A DNA stretch of 64,000 bases from Streptomyces griseus subsp. griseus (lineage in GTDB: Bacteria > Actinomycetota > Actinomycetes > Streptomycetales > Streptomycetaceae), in NCBI RefSeq assembly GCF_000720255.1, contig NZ_JOJE01000005.1:1-64000 (forward strand). Reading direction: 5' to 3'. Below, piece after piece: positions 1 to 8,396 of the stretch. How positions within the stretch are numbered: position 1 is the first letter of the stretch; every line of letters starts with the position of its first letter. The translations under genes were made by a program, and so were the position numbers. The notes under the pieces were generated by a model. It did not search any database, was not told the DNA's origin, and saw only the letters and a list, made by a program, of their open reading frames with translations.

Positions 1-696
1 GGCGGGCGGGGGACCGTCGGGTTCGGGGGGCTCCGGGGGGAACGCGGGGCGCTCCGGGATCGGGGCCGCGGGCGTCGTCTGAGCGGACGTACGACCACCG
101 GGAGCGGTCGGCGGGGAGTCGGTGCGCTCGTCGAAGCCCGGGGGGAGGGGCCCGGGCAGGAAGGTCGCGGGGCCCTGGGGCGGGTCGGACGGGGGTTCCC
201 AGGGGGCGCGCCGGGACGGGGGTGGGCCGGTGCGAGGCGCGGGGCCGGTCTCGGCGGTGGCCCGGGACCGGGGCGCGGGAACGCTGGGTTCCGCGTGCGG
301 AGGGGGCGGCGACTGGGGTGGTGGCGGCGCCTGGGGTGGCGGTGACTGGGGTGGCGGCGACTGGAGTGGTGGCGACTGGGGTGGTGGCGGCGGTTGCGAC
401 GGCCGCTCGGGCGGCGCGGGTCGTTCCGGTGGCGCGGGTCGTTCCGGTGGCGCGGGTCGTTCCGGTGGCACGGGCGGCTCGGGCCTCGGAGGGGCCTCCG
501 CGGTGGAACGGTCGCCGGACGGAACCGGGGCGTCCGCGCCTCGCCCCTCGACGGTCAGGGCCCCCGCCGCCGAGGCGAACCGGTCGTCCAGCGAGTCGGC
601 CCCGGCCGTGGGGCCGGTGTCCTCGGTGGAGTCGTCGTACAACTGCCCCCACCAGTCGTCCTCGTGACCGGTGGGCCTTCCCCCCTGCTGACTCAT
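1..696 (-). CDS. Proline-rich hypothetical protein, N-terminal part (runs off window)
   Basis: An open frame of 232 codons without a stop runs leftward from an ATG at 694-696 to the window edge, so the C-terminus is missing. The N-terminus is acidic (it contains EDDWWGQLYDD). Residues from about 80 onward are low complexity: three perfect copies of the 18-bp unit at 413-430, 431-448 and 449-466 encode PERPAP repeats, followed by PPPQSPP-type repeats encoded around 310-390. A long proline-rich linker after a short acidic head is common in actinobacterial cytoplasmic or membrane-anchored proteins with a C-terminal domain, but that domain lies outside the window. I do not recognise the family and assign no function. 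The strand is supported by codon phase (G/C in third positions) and by the continuous frame. Confidence 0.7.
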   Translation of the reverse strand, partial: MSQQGGRPTGHEDDWWGQLYDDSTEDTGPTAGADSLDDRFASAAGALTVEGRGADAPVPSGDRSTAEAPPRPEPPVPPERPAPPERPAPPERPAPPERPSQPPPPPQSPPLQSPPPQSPPPQAPPPPQSPPPPHAEPSVPAPRSRATAETGPAPRTGPPPSRRAPWEPPSDPPQGPATFLPGPLPPGFDERTDSPPTAPGGRTSAQTTPAAPIPERPAFPPEPPEPDGPPPA

Positions 697-925
697 GCCC
701 CCAATTGTCCACCGCACCGGCCGGATGAAAATGGGGCAACGGGAAAATCCGGCGCGACTCGAGGCGTCGAACGGCGATGCGAAGGGTGAGGCGGGTGTGC
801 CGTCGGGTCGGGACGGCTTGTGATCTCATGCGGCCGACGCCTTGGCAGAGGGGCGGGTGGTCCGGCCATGATGTGCCGGGGCGAATTCGCGCCGTGGCCG
901 GTTTCCGGGAGGGACGTCACAGCCG

Positions 926-1672
926 ATGCTGGGAGTGACAGGTCTGTACGAGACGCACGAGCCGCCTTGCCCTGCCCCGACCGGGACGGCGGCGCACGAT
1001 CTCGTCGAGGTGGTGACCGGCGCGGCCGCGGTCGCGCAGCACGTCCGGCAGGCCTGGCTCGGGGCGTGCGAGGACGCGTGCGCGCTGGTCGTGGACGGAC
1101 CGGGCGTCGCGTACGCCCCGGAGAACACGTCGCAGCACGGGGCCCATGAGGGGGCGGCCGGCCCCAGGGTGCGCCGTCGGGTGGTGGTCGAGCGGGGCGT
1201 GCTGGGCGGACCGCACGGCGCCGCCGGACTCCCCGGGCCGCCGGGACGTAACGAGCGGGTGCGGGTGGTGGACCGGGTGCCGACGCGGTTGGTGATCGTC
1301 GACCGGCGGCTCGCCCTCCTACCGCTCGTCGCCCGCGGCTCGGAGCCCGCCGTGCTCGTCGTACGGGCGGGCGGGCCGCTGGAGCTGCTACGGGCCCTGT
1401 TCGAGTCCGTGTGGCAGGACGCCCTGCCCCTGCGGTGCGCGGCGACGGGCGGGGCGGAGCGGGCCCCCGACGGCCCCGACACGACCGACCTGGAGATCCT
1501 CTCCCTGCTTCTCGCCGGGCTCACCGACGCGAGCGTCGCCAAACAGCTCGACGTCGGCCTGCGGACCGTACAGCGACGGGTGAAGCGGCTGATGGAGCTT
1601 GCCGGGGTGACGACCCGGCTCCAGTTGGGGTGGCACGCGTACGAGCGGGGCTGGGTGACGCGGGGGCGGTAG
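926..1672 (+). CDS. LuxR-type helix-turn-helix transcriptional regulator
   Basis: The protein has 248 residues. The C-terminal ~60 residues (about 188-243) form a LuxR/GerE-type DNA-binding domain: an acidic start (DLEILSLLLAGL), a DASVAKQL recognition turn and TVQRRVKRLMELAGV. The N-terminal ~180 residues have no recognisable receiver or PAS signature and resemble the variable effector part of the stand-alone LuxR regulators that are abundant in Streptomyces. A GGGAGGG ribosome binding site lies 12 nt before the ATG. It is divergent from the proline-rich gene to the left and is followed about 70 bp later by a DUF456 gene on the same strand. The ligand and regulon cannot be told from the sequence. 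Confidence 0.85.
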   Translation: MLGVTGLYETHEPPCPAPTGTAAHDLVEVVTGAAAVAQHVRQAWLGACEDACALVVDGPGVAYAPENTSQHGAHEGAAGPRVRRRVVVERGVLGGPHGAAGLPGPPGRNERVRVVDRVPTRLVIVDRRLALLPLVARGSEPAVLVVRAGGPLELLRALFESVWQDALPLRCAATGGAERAPDGPDTTDLEILSLLLAGLTDASVAKQLDVGLRTVQRRVKRLMELAGVTTRLQLGWHAYERGWVTRGR

Positions 1673-1743
1673 GCGGCCCGCGTGCACGCGCCCGGGCGAA
1701 CGCTTGACCTGCGAGGTCTCCCCGGCTCCGGCACGCTGGGCAG

Positions 1744-2226
1744 ATGGGAGTGTGGGAACTCCTGCTGGTCGGTCTGGTCATCCTGCTCGGCCTGTGCGGA
1801 GTGCTGGTGCCCGGCGTGCCGGGGTCCTGGCTGGTGTGGTCCGCGGTCCTGTGGTGGGCGTTGAAGGATCCGCAGCCGGTCGCCTGGGGTGTCCTGGTCG
1901 GGGCCACCGTCGCCCTGCTCCTCTCCCAGGTGGTGCGCTGGGCCCTGCCACCCCGCCGGCTGCGCCCGGGCGACATCACCCGGCGGCTGGCCCTCTACGC
2001 CGGGGCCGGCACGTTCGCCGGCTTCGTGCTGATCCCCGTGCTCGGCGCGATCCCCGGGTTCGTCGGCGGCATCTACGTAGCCGAGCGGCTCCGCCTGGGC
2101 CGCCCCGGCGCGGCACGCGCGGCCCTGCGCACGGTGATGCGCTCGGGTGGCTGGAGCATCCTGGCGGAGCTGTTCACCTGCCAGCTGATAGCGGCGGCGT
2201 GGCTGGCGGCGGTGCTGTGGGGGTGA
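1744..2226 (+). CDS. DUF456 family integral membrane protein
   Basis: The 160-residue protein is almost wholly hydrophobic: a first segment at about 5-25 (LLLVGLVILLGLCGVLVPGVPG), a second at about 45-65 and a glycine-rich stretch around 90-115 (VLIPVLGAIPGFVGGIYVAE). The LVPGVPG and IPGFVGG glycine-proline turns are typical of the DUF456 family, whose members are small inner-membrane proteins of unknown role. A TTGACC hexamer and a short inverted repeat (GACCT-GCG-AGGTC, 1706-1718) lie 30-40 bp upstream and may be control elements. No enzyme motif is visible. Confidence 0.85.
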   Translation: MGVWELLLVGLVILLGLCGVLVPGVPGSWLVWSAVLWWALKDPQPVAWGVLVGATVALLLSQVVRWALPPRRLRPGDITRRLALYAGAGTFAGFVLIPVLGAIPGFVGGIYVAERLRLGRPGAARAALRTVMRSGGWSILAELFTCQLIAAAWLAAVLWG

Positions 2227-2227
2227 C

Positions 2228-2251
2228 GGCCTAGGGCGTCGGTCCTAGGCC
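2228..2251. promoter_or_regulatory. Perfect inverted repeat GGCCTAGG-N8-CCTAGGCC
   Basis: Two perfectly complementary 8-bp arms separated by 8 bp sit 1 bp after the DUF456 stop codon and 45 bp before the PPOX-protein start. This could be an operator for the downstream gene or a short terminator for the upstream gene. The arms are rich in CCTAGG rather than GC-only, which favours a protein-binding site. Confidence 0.45.
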
Positions 2252-2295
2252 GATGATCCGATGTGCCGGGCGCGCCTTCGTGTTTGGCTGCCGTC

Positions 2296-2685
2296 ATGAG
2301 CGGATCAAGTGAGGGATTCAGCGAGGCGGAGCGCGCGTACCTGACAACCCAGCGGCTGGGGCGTCTGGCCACCGTCGACCCGGCGGGACAGCCGCAGGCG
2401 AACCCGGTCGTCTTCTTCCCGCAGGACGACGGGACGATCCTGATCGCCGGATACTCGTTGGGCCGCACCAAGAAATGGCGCAATCTGCTGGCGAACCCGA
2501 AGGTCGCCCTCGTCGTGGACGACCTCGTGAGCGTGCAGCCGTGGCATGTCCGCGGCGTCGACATCCGCGGCGAGGCGGAACTCCTCACCGGCCCGCACGA
2601 CCTGGGCCCGAACCTCAGCGAGGAGCTGATCCGCATCCACCCCCGCCGCGTCCACAGCTGGGGTCTGGCGGAGGCAGGGGGCTGA
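2296..2685 (+). CDS. PPOX-class (flavin/F420-type) oxidoreductase
   Basis: The 129-residue protein begins at the ATG at 2296, which gives the usual family length; an upstream in-frame start at 2263 would add an atypical tail. The sequence has the split-barrel FMN/F420-binding pattern of the pyridoxamine-phosphate-oxidase-like superfamily: an N-terminal helix (EAERAYLTTQRLGRLATVD), a strand-turn with QPQANPVVFF, a GYSLGRTKKWRNLLANPKVALVVDD segment and a C-terminal RIHPRRVHSWG. Actinobacterial members reduce or oxidise small substrates with F420 or flavin; the substrate here is unknown. It ends 10 bp from the convergent Ada-AlkA gene. Confidence 0.85.
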   Translation: MSGSSEGFSEAERAYLTTQRLGRLATVDPAGQPQANPVVFFPQDDGTILIAGYSLGRTKKWRNLLANPKVALVVDDLVSVQPWHVRGVDIRGEAELLTGPHDLGPNLSEELIRIHPRRVHSWGLAEAGG

Positions 2686-2695
2686 GGGCAGGCTG

Positions 2696-4096
2696 CTACG
2701 GCCTCTCCCCCGCCGCACGCAGGTGGTGCAGGGCGTAGGTGCGCCACGGGCGCCAGCTGTCGGGGACCCGGGTGTGCGGCGGGGCGACGTCGGGGTCGCC
2801 GAGGGCCCGGGCGCGTACGGCCGCGATCGTGGCGGCATCCAGGCCGGGCAGCGCTTCGAGGGCCCGCTGCGCCTCGTCCCGGTCGGCGCCCGCGTCCAGC
2901 CGCAGCGTGCCGTCGGCCAGGGCGGCGGCCAGCGTGCCGAGGGTGCCGTGCGGCTCGGCCTCGGCGAGCGCGGCGGGCTCGGGGAAGACATGGGTGAGGG
3001 TGCCGCAGGGGGCGTCCAGTGCCTTGCCGTAGCCGCGCACCAGCCGGGCGGCCTCCGCGGGCCCGACCAGCGCCCGCACCGCCAGCTCCTCCGGGTCGGC
3101 GGCACCCGGCGACCGCAGTCCCGGCCGGGCCGCCACGAGCGGGGCGAGCCGGGGGTCCGCGCCGAGCCGCTCGTCGACGGCGTACGGGTCGGCGTCGAGG
3201 TCGAACAGCCGCCGCAGCCGCTGTACGGCGGTGGTGAGGTCCCGTGGATCGGTGAGGTGCAGCCGGGCGTCGAGCCAGCCGCCGGGATGCGCGCCGAGCC
3301 CCTTTCGCGCCGCGCCCTGCCGCTCATCGACGGCGACGATGCCGGTGCCGTACGGCAGTCGGAGCGTACGGCGGTAGAGACGGCCGCCCGGGACGCCCCT
3401 CACCTCCTCCACGCCCGCGACGGCCTCCCGCTGGAGGAGGTCGAAGACCGCGCCCGCGTGGTACGGGCCCCGGTGGGCGAGCCGCAGCGGGATCCCGGCG
3501 GTCGGTGTGGCCGCGCGGCGGGCCGTACGGCCCGACCGGGGCGCGGCGGCCCGCAGCGCGCTCGGCGTCATGGCGTACACCGCGCGGATGGTGTCGTTGA
3601 ACTGCCGGACGCTGGCGAATCCGGACGCGAACGCGATCTCCGTGACCGGCAGGTCCGTCGTCCGGAGCAGGACCCGCGCGGTGTGCGCCCGCTGCGCCCG
3701 GGCGAGGGCGACCGGACCTGCGCCCAGCTCGGCGGTGAGCTGCCGCTGCACCTGCCGGGCGCTGTAGCCGAGCCGTACGGCGAGCCCGGCGACGCCCTCC
3801 CGGTCGACGACCCCGTCCCCGATGAGCCGCATGGCCCGCCCCACGACATCCGCGCGCACGTTCCACTCCGCGGAGCCGGGCGCTGCGTCCGGCCGGCACC
3901 GCCTACAGGCCCGGAACCCCGAGCGCTGCGCACCGGCGGCCGTCGCGAAGAACCGCACGTTGCACCGCTTCGGCGTCACCGCGGGGCAGCTGGGCCGACA
4001 GTAGATCCCGGTCGTCGCGACAGCGAAGAAGAACTCCCCGTCGAACCGCGCATCCCGACTCCGCACAGCCTCGTACCTGCTGTCCTCGTCCTTCAT
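2696..4096 (-). CDS. alkA: Ada-AlkA bifunctional regulator / DNA-3-methyladenine glycosylase
   Basis: The 466-residue protein joins three modules. Residues 1-75 are an Ada-type zinc/methyl-acceptor domain with Cys33, Cys37, Cys64 and Cys67 (TGIYCRPSC and CRRC). Residues about 85-185 are an AraC-type HTH domain (GVAGLAVRLGYSARQVQRQL; FASVRQFNDTIRAVY). The rest is an AlkA-type helix-hairpin-helix glycosylase ending in the LPGLDAATIAAVRARALGD region, whose final Asp is the expected catalytic residue. Proteins of this architecture sense methylphosphotriesters and excise alkylated purines. In place of the usual GxGPW(T) hairpin it reads GLDAAT, so the tryptophan common there is missing. It is convergent with the PPOX gene. 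The ATG at 4094-4096 gives the normal N-terminus directly before the Ada domain. Confidence 0.92.
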   Translation of the reverse strand: MKDEDSRYEAVRSRDARFDGEFFFAVATTGIYCRPSCPAVTPKRCNVRFFATAAGAQRSGFRACRRCRPDAAPGSAEWNVRADVVGRAMRLIGDGVVDREGVAGLAVRLGYSARQVQRQLTAELGAGPVALARAQRAHTARVLLRTTDLPVTEIAFASGFASVRQFNDTIRAVYAMTPSALRAAAPRSGRTARRAATPTAGIPLRLAHRGPYHAGAVFDLLQREAVAGVEEVRGVPGGRLYRRTLRLPYGTGIVAVDERQGAARKGLGAHPGGWLDARLHLTDPRDLTTAVQRLRRLFDLDADPYAVDERLGADPRLAPLVAARPGLRSPGAADPEELAVRALVGPAEAARLVRGYGKALDAPCGTLTHVFPEPAALAEAEPHGTLGTLAAALADGTLRLDAGADRDEAQRALEALPGLDAATIAAVRARALGDPDVAPPHTRVPDSWRPWRTYALHHLRAAGERP

Positions 4097-4164
4097 ACAC
4101 TTCAGTGTGGGCGAGGCCCGCAGGACGGGGCTGGCGGATTTCGGACATGAGGCTCACGGAAGCG

Positions 4165-5274
4165 TTACCGCCACCGCCCCCGCTTCGCCTCCATCGCCGC
4201 CTTCCCCTCCGCCCCCTTCCGCTTCCAGTCCCGCCGGATCTCCGCCCGGACCCGTGCGTCCGTCTTGGCGACGATCCGCTGGTTCTCCCGCATCAGCTTG
4301 CGGTAGCTGTCCAGCCGCCGCTCGGGCAGTTCGCCGGAGTCGATCGCGGCGAGGACCGCGCACCCCGGCTCGGTCTCGTGCGCGCAGTCGTGGAAGCGGC
4401 ACCGCGCGGCCAGTTCCTCGATCTCCGAGAACACCTGGCCGACCCCGCCCTCCGCGTCGAAGAGGCCCACGCCCCGCAGCCCGGGGGTGTCGATCAGCAC
4501 GCCGCCCGTGGGCAGGGCGAGCAGGTTGCGCGTGGTCGTCGTGTGGCGGCCCTTGCCGTCCACGTCGCGGGCGGCCCGCACGTCCATCACGTCCGCGCCG
4601 ACCAGCGCGTTGGCCAGCGTCGACTTGCCCGCCCCGGACTGTCCGAGCAGCACGGACGTGCCGTCGCCCACCACGGCGGCCAGGACGTCCAGCCCGTCCC
4701 CGGTCGTCGCGCTGACGGCCAGCACCGGAACACCCGGAGCGGTGGTCTCCACGTCCTGGACCAGGTACGCGAGGGTGGTCTCGTCCGGGACGAGGTCGGC
4801 CTTGGTGAGGACGACCACGGGCTGTGCCCCGGACTCCCAGGCGAGCGCCAGGAACCGTTCGACGCGGCCGAGGTCGACCTCGAGGGCGAGCGACACGGCG
4901 ACGATCGCGTGGTCGACGTTGGCCGCGAGGATCTGCCCCTCGGACCGTTTGGAGGAGGTGGAGCGCACGAAGGCGGTACGGCGTGGCAGATACGTCTGTA
5001 CGTAGCGCGGGTTGCCCGTGGGTTCGAGGGCGACCCAGTCGCCGGTGCAGACGACCCGCAGGGGGTCGTGCGGCGTGACGAACGCGGTGTCGGCCCGCAC
5101 GGTCCCGTCGGCGGTGACCACGTCGCACTGCCCGCGGTCGACCCGCACAACACGCCCGGGCAGCAGCCCTTCGGCGTCGTACGGGGTGAACGCGTCGGCC
5201 CAGTCCTGGTCCCAGCCGTAGGAGGCCAGAGGGTGGGACGAAGCGGAAGAAGCCGAAGGAGAAGAGAGATTCAA
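4165..5274 (-). CDS. rsgA: Ribosome small-subunit-dependent GTPase A
   Basis: RsgA is a late 30S-subunit assembly GTPase. The protein shows the circularly permuted GTPase motif order: an OB-like N-terminal domain (GRVVRVDRGQCDVVTADG), then G4 (LTKADL), G1 (GQSGAGKST), G2 (RHTTTT) and G3 (DTPGL), followed by the zinc knuckle CRFHDCAHETEPGC and a basic C-terminus. I chose the TTG at 5274 because a GAAGGG ribosome binding site lies 6 nt upstream; another in-frame TTG at 5319 has no such site and would add 15 unusual residues. The frame gives 369 residues, close to the actinobacterial norm. A 24-codon ORF ends 66 bp upstream on the same strand and may share its transcript. Confidence 0.93.
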   Translation of the reverse strand: MNLSSPSASSASSHPLASYGWDQDWADAFTPYDAEGLLPGRVVRVDRGQCDVVTADGTVRADTAFVTPHDPLRVVCTGDWVALEPTGNPRYVQTYLPRRTAFVRSTSSKRSEGQILAANVDHAIVAVSLALEVDLGRVERFLALAWESGAQPVVVLTKADLVPDETTLAYLVQDVETTAPGVPVLAVSATTGDGLDVLAAVVGDGTSVLLGQSGAGKSTLANALVGADVMDVRAARDVDGKGRHTTTTRNLLALPTGGVLIDTPGLRGVGLFDAEGGVGQVFSEIEELAARCRFHDCAHETEPGCAVLAAIDSGELPERRLDSYRKLMRENQRIVAKTDARVRAEIRRDWKRKGAEGKAAMEAKRGRWR

Positions 5275-5340
5275 GGGGAGCCCTTCACAGGGGCGGGCCC
5301 CGGCCGCACGCGCTCGCAAGCGCGGATGATGCAGGAAGGC

Positions 5341-5415
5341 TCAGCCGGAGACCACAGGGGTGGGATGGATGAACTTCTGGATCTGGGCAGCACCCAGCGC
5401 AACGACAGTCATCAC
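5341..5415 (-). CDS. 24-residue small ORF upstream of rsgA
   Basis: A GTG at 5413-5415 follows AGGAGG (5424-5429) at the ideal 8-nt spacing and opens a 24-codon frame: MMTVVALGAAQIQKFIH, then PTPVVSG and a stop. The second codon is ATG, giving an alternative start. The peptide has a hydrophobic head and no cysteine or signal sequence. A possible promoter (TTGGCA at 5495-5500, TAGGTT at 5470-5475, spacer 19, all on the minus strand) precedes it. It could be a leader peptide for rsgA, an independent small protein, or a peptide substrate for the radical SAM enzyme 0.8 kb away. I do not recognise it. Confidence 0.5.
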   Translation of the reverse strand: MMTVVALGAAQIQKFIHPTPVVSG

Positions 5416-5469
5416 GGTCCTCACCTCCTGTTCCTTCAAGCACTCACGCGCACTCATCGGCTTGCGCAC

Positions 5470-5500
5470 AACCTACGGGACAGGCGTGCTGCGATGCCAA
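5470..5500 (-). promoter_or_regulatory. Candidate promoter for small ORF / rsgA
   Basis: On the minus strand TTGGCA (-35) and TAGGTT (-10) are separated by 19 bp, and the -10 box lies about 40 bp before the ribosome binding site of the 24-codon ORF. The hexamers are close to the housekeeping consensus, but the spacer is one or two bases long. Confidence 0.35.
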
Positions 5501-5559
5501 CCCTTTTTCCTGCGCCACCCGGCCGATCCGGTGCCCGACATTCTGTGGAATCAGCGATG

Positions 5560-6087
5560 TCAAGCCGCGCGCTTGTGCATCACGTCAAGGTAGTGCCGGT
5601 CTCGGTGAGACACAGGGTTGTCTCGTCTCGGGAGGCTGAAGACCGCACAGACGTCAGTGGCCCGGGTGAGGATGCTGGACTGCCGGCCGAAGGTGAGGTT
5701 GTCGTTGACGTGGTGCTCACAGCCTGCGGTGTCCAGAGCCATGACCAGGTCCTCGCGGTCCACGGTGGCCTCGAATGACTCTGATTCGGGCAGAACGACA
5801 GAGGGCAGCTTGGCGGTCGGGCCCTGCCAGAGGTTGATCCAGATGCCGCTGACCGCCCGCCGGGTGACCACGAGCTGCAGCCCGTCCCAGGAGTAGGGGT
5901 AGCCGTCGATGTCGGGCCCCTTCATGAGGATGGCCGGGTGCGGACGGCCCGGTCCGAGGAGGTTCTCGGCCTCGGTCAGGGGCATTCCGCAGTGAAGGGG
6001 CCCGATCCGGCCGGTACTGGCGAAGTCGACGAGGACGTCCATCAAGGTCACGGCAGCGACTGTGACAGGCACCCGGGCTGTTCGCAT
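5560..6087 (-). CDS. Hypothetical protein (175 aa)
   Basis: I do not recognise a characterised family. The protein reads as soluble and globular, with a GRIGPLHCGMPLTEAENLLGPG helix-turn start, a central SWDGLQLVVTRRAVSGIWINLW strand region and a basic C-terminus ending in HKRAA. A second possible start is the ATG at 6042, which removes 15 residues and begins MDVLVDFASTG; neither has a strong ribosome binding site. Small Streptomyces proteins with a similar GPL-GM-LTEAE-LLGPG pattern are common, but I know of no assigned role. It lies between the small ORF and the divergent radical SAM gene, sharing a 111-bp intergenic region with the latter. Confidence 0.6.
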   Translation of the reverse strand: MRTARVPVTVAAVTLMDVLVDFASTGRIGPLHCGMPLTEAENLLGPGRPHPAILMKGPDIDGYPYSWDGLQLVVTRRAVSGIWINLWQGPTAKLPSVVLPESESFEATVDREDLVMALDTAGCEHHVNDNLTFGRQSSILTRATDVCAVFSLPRRDNPVSHRDRHYLDVMHKRAA

Positions 6088-6198
6088 CCCGATTCAGCTC
6101 GACCTCGGGGTCTCCCCGCCCGCTCACTGGTCCAGGCCCAGTAGCAGCGGCCGGACTCCGGCCCATGTCGTAGGGGCCCGTTCCTGCATGATGACGGG

Positions 6199-7539
6199 AT
6201 GAACCATAGCGACCAGCGCTTCCACGTCATCGTGCTGTCGAATTTCGCGCGGGGCTTCGACAAGTACGCCTTCGCTTACGGCAAGGCGGGGATTCCGGAA
6301 AGCACCTTCCCCGACCGGTTCCACCTGCTGACCCGTGCGGAGTTGGGGATCGGCATCGGCAAGGCGCGACGGTTGCTGGACCGTCTGGCCATTCCGGGCG
6401 ACCGGCTGCTGGTGCTGGAAACCATGGTTGACCCCGACACGCTGGTGCCCAACGTGTCGACCGGCCTCGGCATGGAACTGCGCGAGGCTCGCATCCGGTT
6501 GTCGGCAGTCCATGAACTCGACCAGGCAGACCACGAGTTCACTCTGCGCCCGACAACCGTCGAGGACGCGATGGCGGCCTCCCTGCACCTGCACGGATCG
6601 GCACAGCGTCGCTACGCCGACACGCGACCGCGCTCGGTTTCGCTTCTGCCGGTCGCCTCCGCCTGCCAAGCCCGGTGTTCGTTCTGCTTCTCCTCGGCTT
6701 CGATCTCCAGCGACCAGGCGCCGGCACGGGTCCCGTGGGACGCGGTCGCCCGCTGGCTGGAGCGCGCCCGGGCGGCGGGTGCCGAGCGTGCGGTGATCAC
6801 CGGCGGCGGGGAGCCCACGCTCATACCGTTCGAACAGCAGCTGCGACTGGTGTCCGCCTGCTCGGCGGCCTTCCCGAAGGTCGTCCTGATCACCAACGCG
6901 CACACCCTGGCCAAAGGCCGGCACGCCGACCGGGCCGACCGCCTCGCCGCCCTGAGCGCCGCGGGCCTGCGCGTGCTGGCGGTCTCCCGGCACCATCAGG
7001 ACGACGCCGTCAGCGAGCGGCTGATGGTGCTGCGCACGCCGGTGAGCTCCGTGATCGACACCTGGCGCGTGGAACGTGACCGCTGGCCGGGGCTGCGGAT
7101 GAGACTGATCTGCGTGCTCCAGCGCGGCGGCGTCGCCGACGCGGCCCAGGTCGCCGACTACCTTTCGTGGGCCGCGGCCGGCGGTGTCGAGGAAGTCTGC
7201 TTCAAAGAGCTCTACGTATCCACCAGCACCGAGTCGCTCTACTTCGACCGCGCCGCCAATGTCTGGAGCCGAGAGCACCAGGTTTCGCTGTCCATCGTCA
7301 CCCGGTTCGCCGAGCGGCACGGCTTCGAACTGGCGAGCCGCCTGCCCTGGGGCGCGCCGGTCTACCACGGCAGCTGGGACGGACGGCCGATGCGGATCGC
7401 CGCTTACACCGAGCCCAGCCTGCTCTGGGAACGCACCAGCGGGATCGCACGCAGCTGGAACGTCATGGCCGACGGACGCTGCTACGCCTCCCTGGAGGAC
7501 CGGGCCAGCGAGATCGTGCCGGAAGGCGCAGCGGCATGA
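6199..7539 (+). CDS. Radical SAM enzyme, unassigned family
   Basis: The 446-residue protein carries a canonical CX3CX2C cluster motif at Cys156, Cys160 and Cys163 (CQARCSFC) and a GGGEPT S-adenosylmethionine-binding motif at about 202-207. The barrel follows to about residue 380. Ahead of the barrel is a ~140-residue N-terminal domain with no motif I recognise. No SPASM-type cysteine cluster is present; there is only a single cysteine near the C-terminus (DGRCYASLED). The TGA overlaps the ATG of the next gene (ATGA), so the two products are likely made together. That gene looks aminotransferase-like, and a broken acyltransferase follows, which suggests a small-molecule or peptide modification pathway. 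The substrate is unknown. Confidence 0.85.
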   Translation: MNHSDQRFHVIVLSNFARGFDKYAFAYGKAGIPESTFPDRFHLLTRAELGIGIGKARRLLDRLAIPGDRLLVLETMVDPDTLVPNVSTGLGMELREARIRLSAVHELDQADHEFTLRPTTVEDAMAASLHLHGSAQRRYADTRPRSVSLLPVASACQARCSFCFSSASISSDQAPARVPWDAVARWLERARAAGAERAVITGGGEPTLIPFEQQLRLVSACSAAFPKVVLITNAHTLAKGRHADRADRLAALSAAGLRVLAVSRHHQDDAVSERLMVLRTPVSSVIDTWRVERDRWPGLRMRLICVLQRGGVADAAQVADYLSWAAAGGVEEVCFKELYVSTSTESLYFDRAANVWSREHQVSLSIVTRFAERHGFELASRLPWGAPVYHGSWDGRPMRIAAYTEPSLLWERTSGIARSWNVMADGRCYASLEDRASEIVPEGAAA

Positions 7540-8375
7540 GGTTCGACGAGTTCCAGGAATTTCGGCAGCGGCAACTCAGTGCTCGCTCGTCGCTATTGGA
7601 CGCCGCCGAGACCAACGTGTACCGGGCGCTCGCTTCGACGCGACCGGAACCGCCGACCGGCATGAGTACGGTGCACCGGTGCGATCTCGCCCGTGCCTGG
7701 CTGCGGCGCTTCGAGCTGCCGGAAGAGTGGTCCGGCCACGCCATGGTCTCTCGAGGGGTACGGCACGGGCTCGGTGTGGTGTTCCACTGGCTGCGCGCCG
7801 TGCGGGCGCGGTTGTGGCTGCCGAGCGACGTGTACCCGGTCTACTTCGAACTGGCCCACGCCGCGGGCCTGGCGCCCGCGTCCTACCCGACGCTGCCCGC
7901 GCCGGCCCTGCCGAGGTCGCCGCCGGACCACCGGCCCGAGTACCTGCTGCTGCATTCGGTCACCAAGGGATGGCTGTGGCCACGCACGTTCGGCGTGGTC
8001 CTGCTGGGTCCGGCGCAAGCCGACGTGGCCGAAGCCTTCCGGGTGGATCCGCCGACGTCGGCACAGCTGAGGCTCGCCGACCGTCTGCTGACCGAGCACA
8101 GCGACGTGCCCCGGCAGGTCGTCGACGAACTGGCCGTACGGGCTGAGCGGCTGTTCGAACGATTGCCGGACGAAGTGCTCGGGGCGATTCCCACGGCGAG
8201 CCGGACGTGTCCCGGCAACTACTTCTTCCCGGTGGGAATCCCCGCGGAGACGCTCCAGCGCGAGTGCGGCGTGCTCGCCATGCCGGTCAGCGTGTTCGGG
8301 GAGAGCAGCTGGTCCGGCTCCATCCTGACCAGCCTTGCTGACGCTTTCGGCCCGACGCCGACGGTGGCACGATGA
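7536..8375 (+). CDS. Aminotransferase-like (fold type I) protein coupled to radical SAM enzyme
   Basis: The 279-residue product is shorter than a normal class I aminotransferase (about 350-400). It still shows a matching order of elements: WLPSDVYPVYFELAHAAG near 94-111 resembles the substrate/PLP strand-helix, HSVTKGW with Lys144 sits where the Schiff-base lysine is expected, and AETLQRECGVLAMPVSVFG resembles the C-terminal small domain. This assignment is inference from pattern, not from a strong motif; the PLP-phosphate glycine loop is not clear. The start ATG overlaps the radical SAM stop by 4 bp, and the stop overlaps another ATG (8372). A cofactor-free or degenerate paralogue is possible. 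Confidence 0.5.
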   Translation: MRFDEFQEFRQRQLSARSSLLDAAETNVYRALASTRPEPPTGMSTVHRCDLARAWLRRFELPEEWSGHAMVSRGVRHGLGVVFHWLRAVRARLWLPSDVYPVYFELAHAAGLAPASYPTLPAPALPRSPPDHRPEYLLLHSVTKGWLWPRTFGVVLLGPAQADVAEAFRVDPPTSAQLRLADRLLTEHSDVPRQVVDELAVRAERLFERLPDEVLGAIPTASRTCPGNYFFPVGIPAETLQRECGVLAMPVSVFGESSWSGSILTSLADAFGPTPTVAR

Positions 8376-8396
8376 AACCACGGAAGCATGACGGTC

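Noticed and set aside
413..466. Short regular repeats as a possible CRISPR array
   Set aside because: The units are contiguous, without spacers, and lie in a coding frame for proline-rich repeats.
4165..5319. Upstream TTG at 5319 as the rsgA start
   Set aside because: There is no ribosome binding site and the added residues do not match the usual N-terminus; TTG at 5274 has GAAGGG at good spacing.
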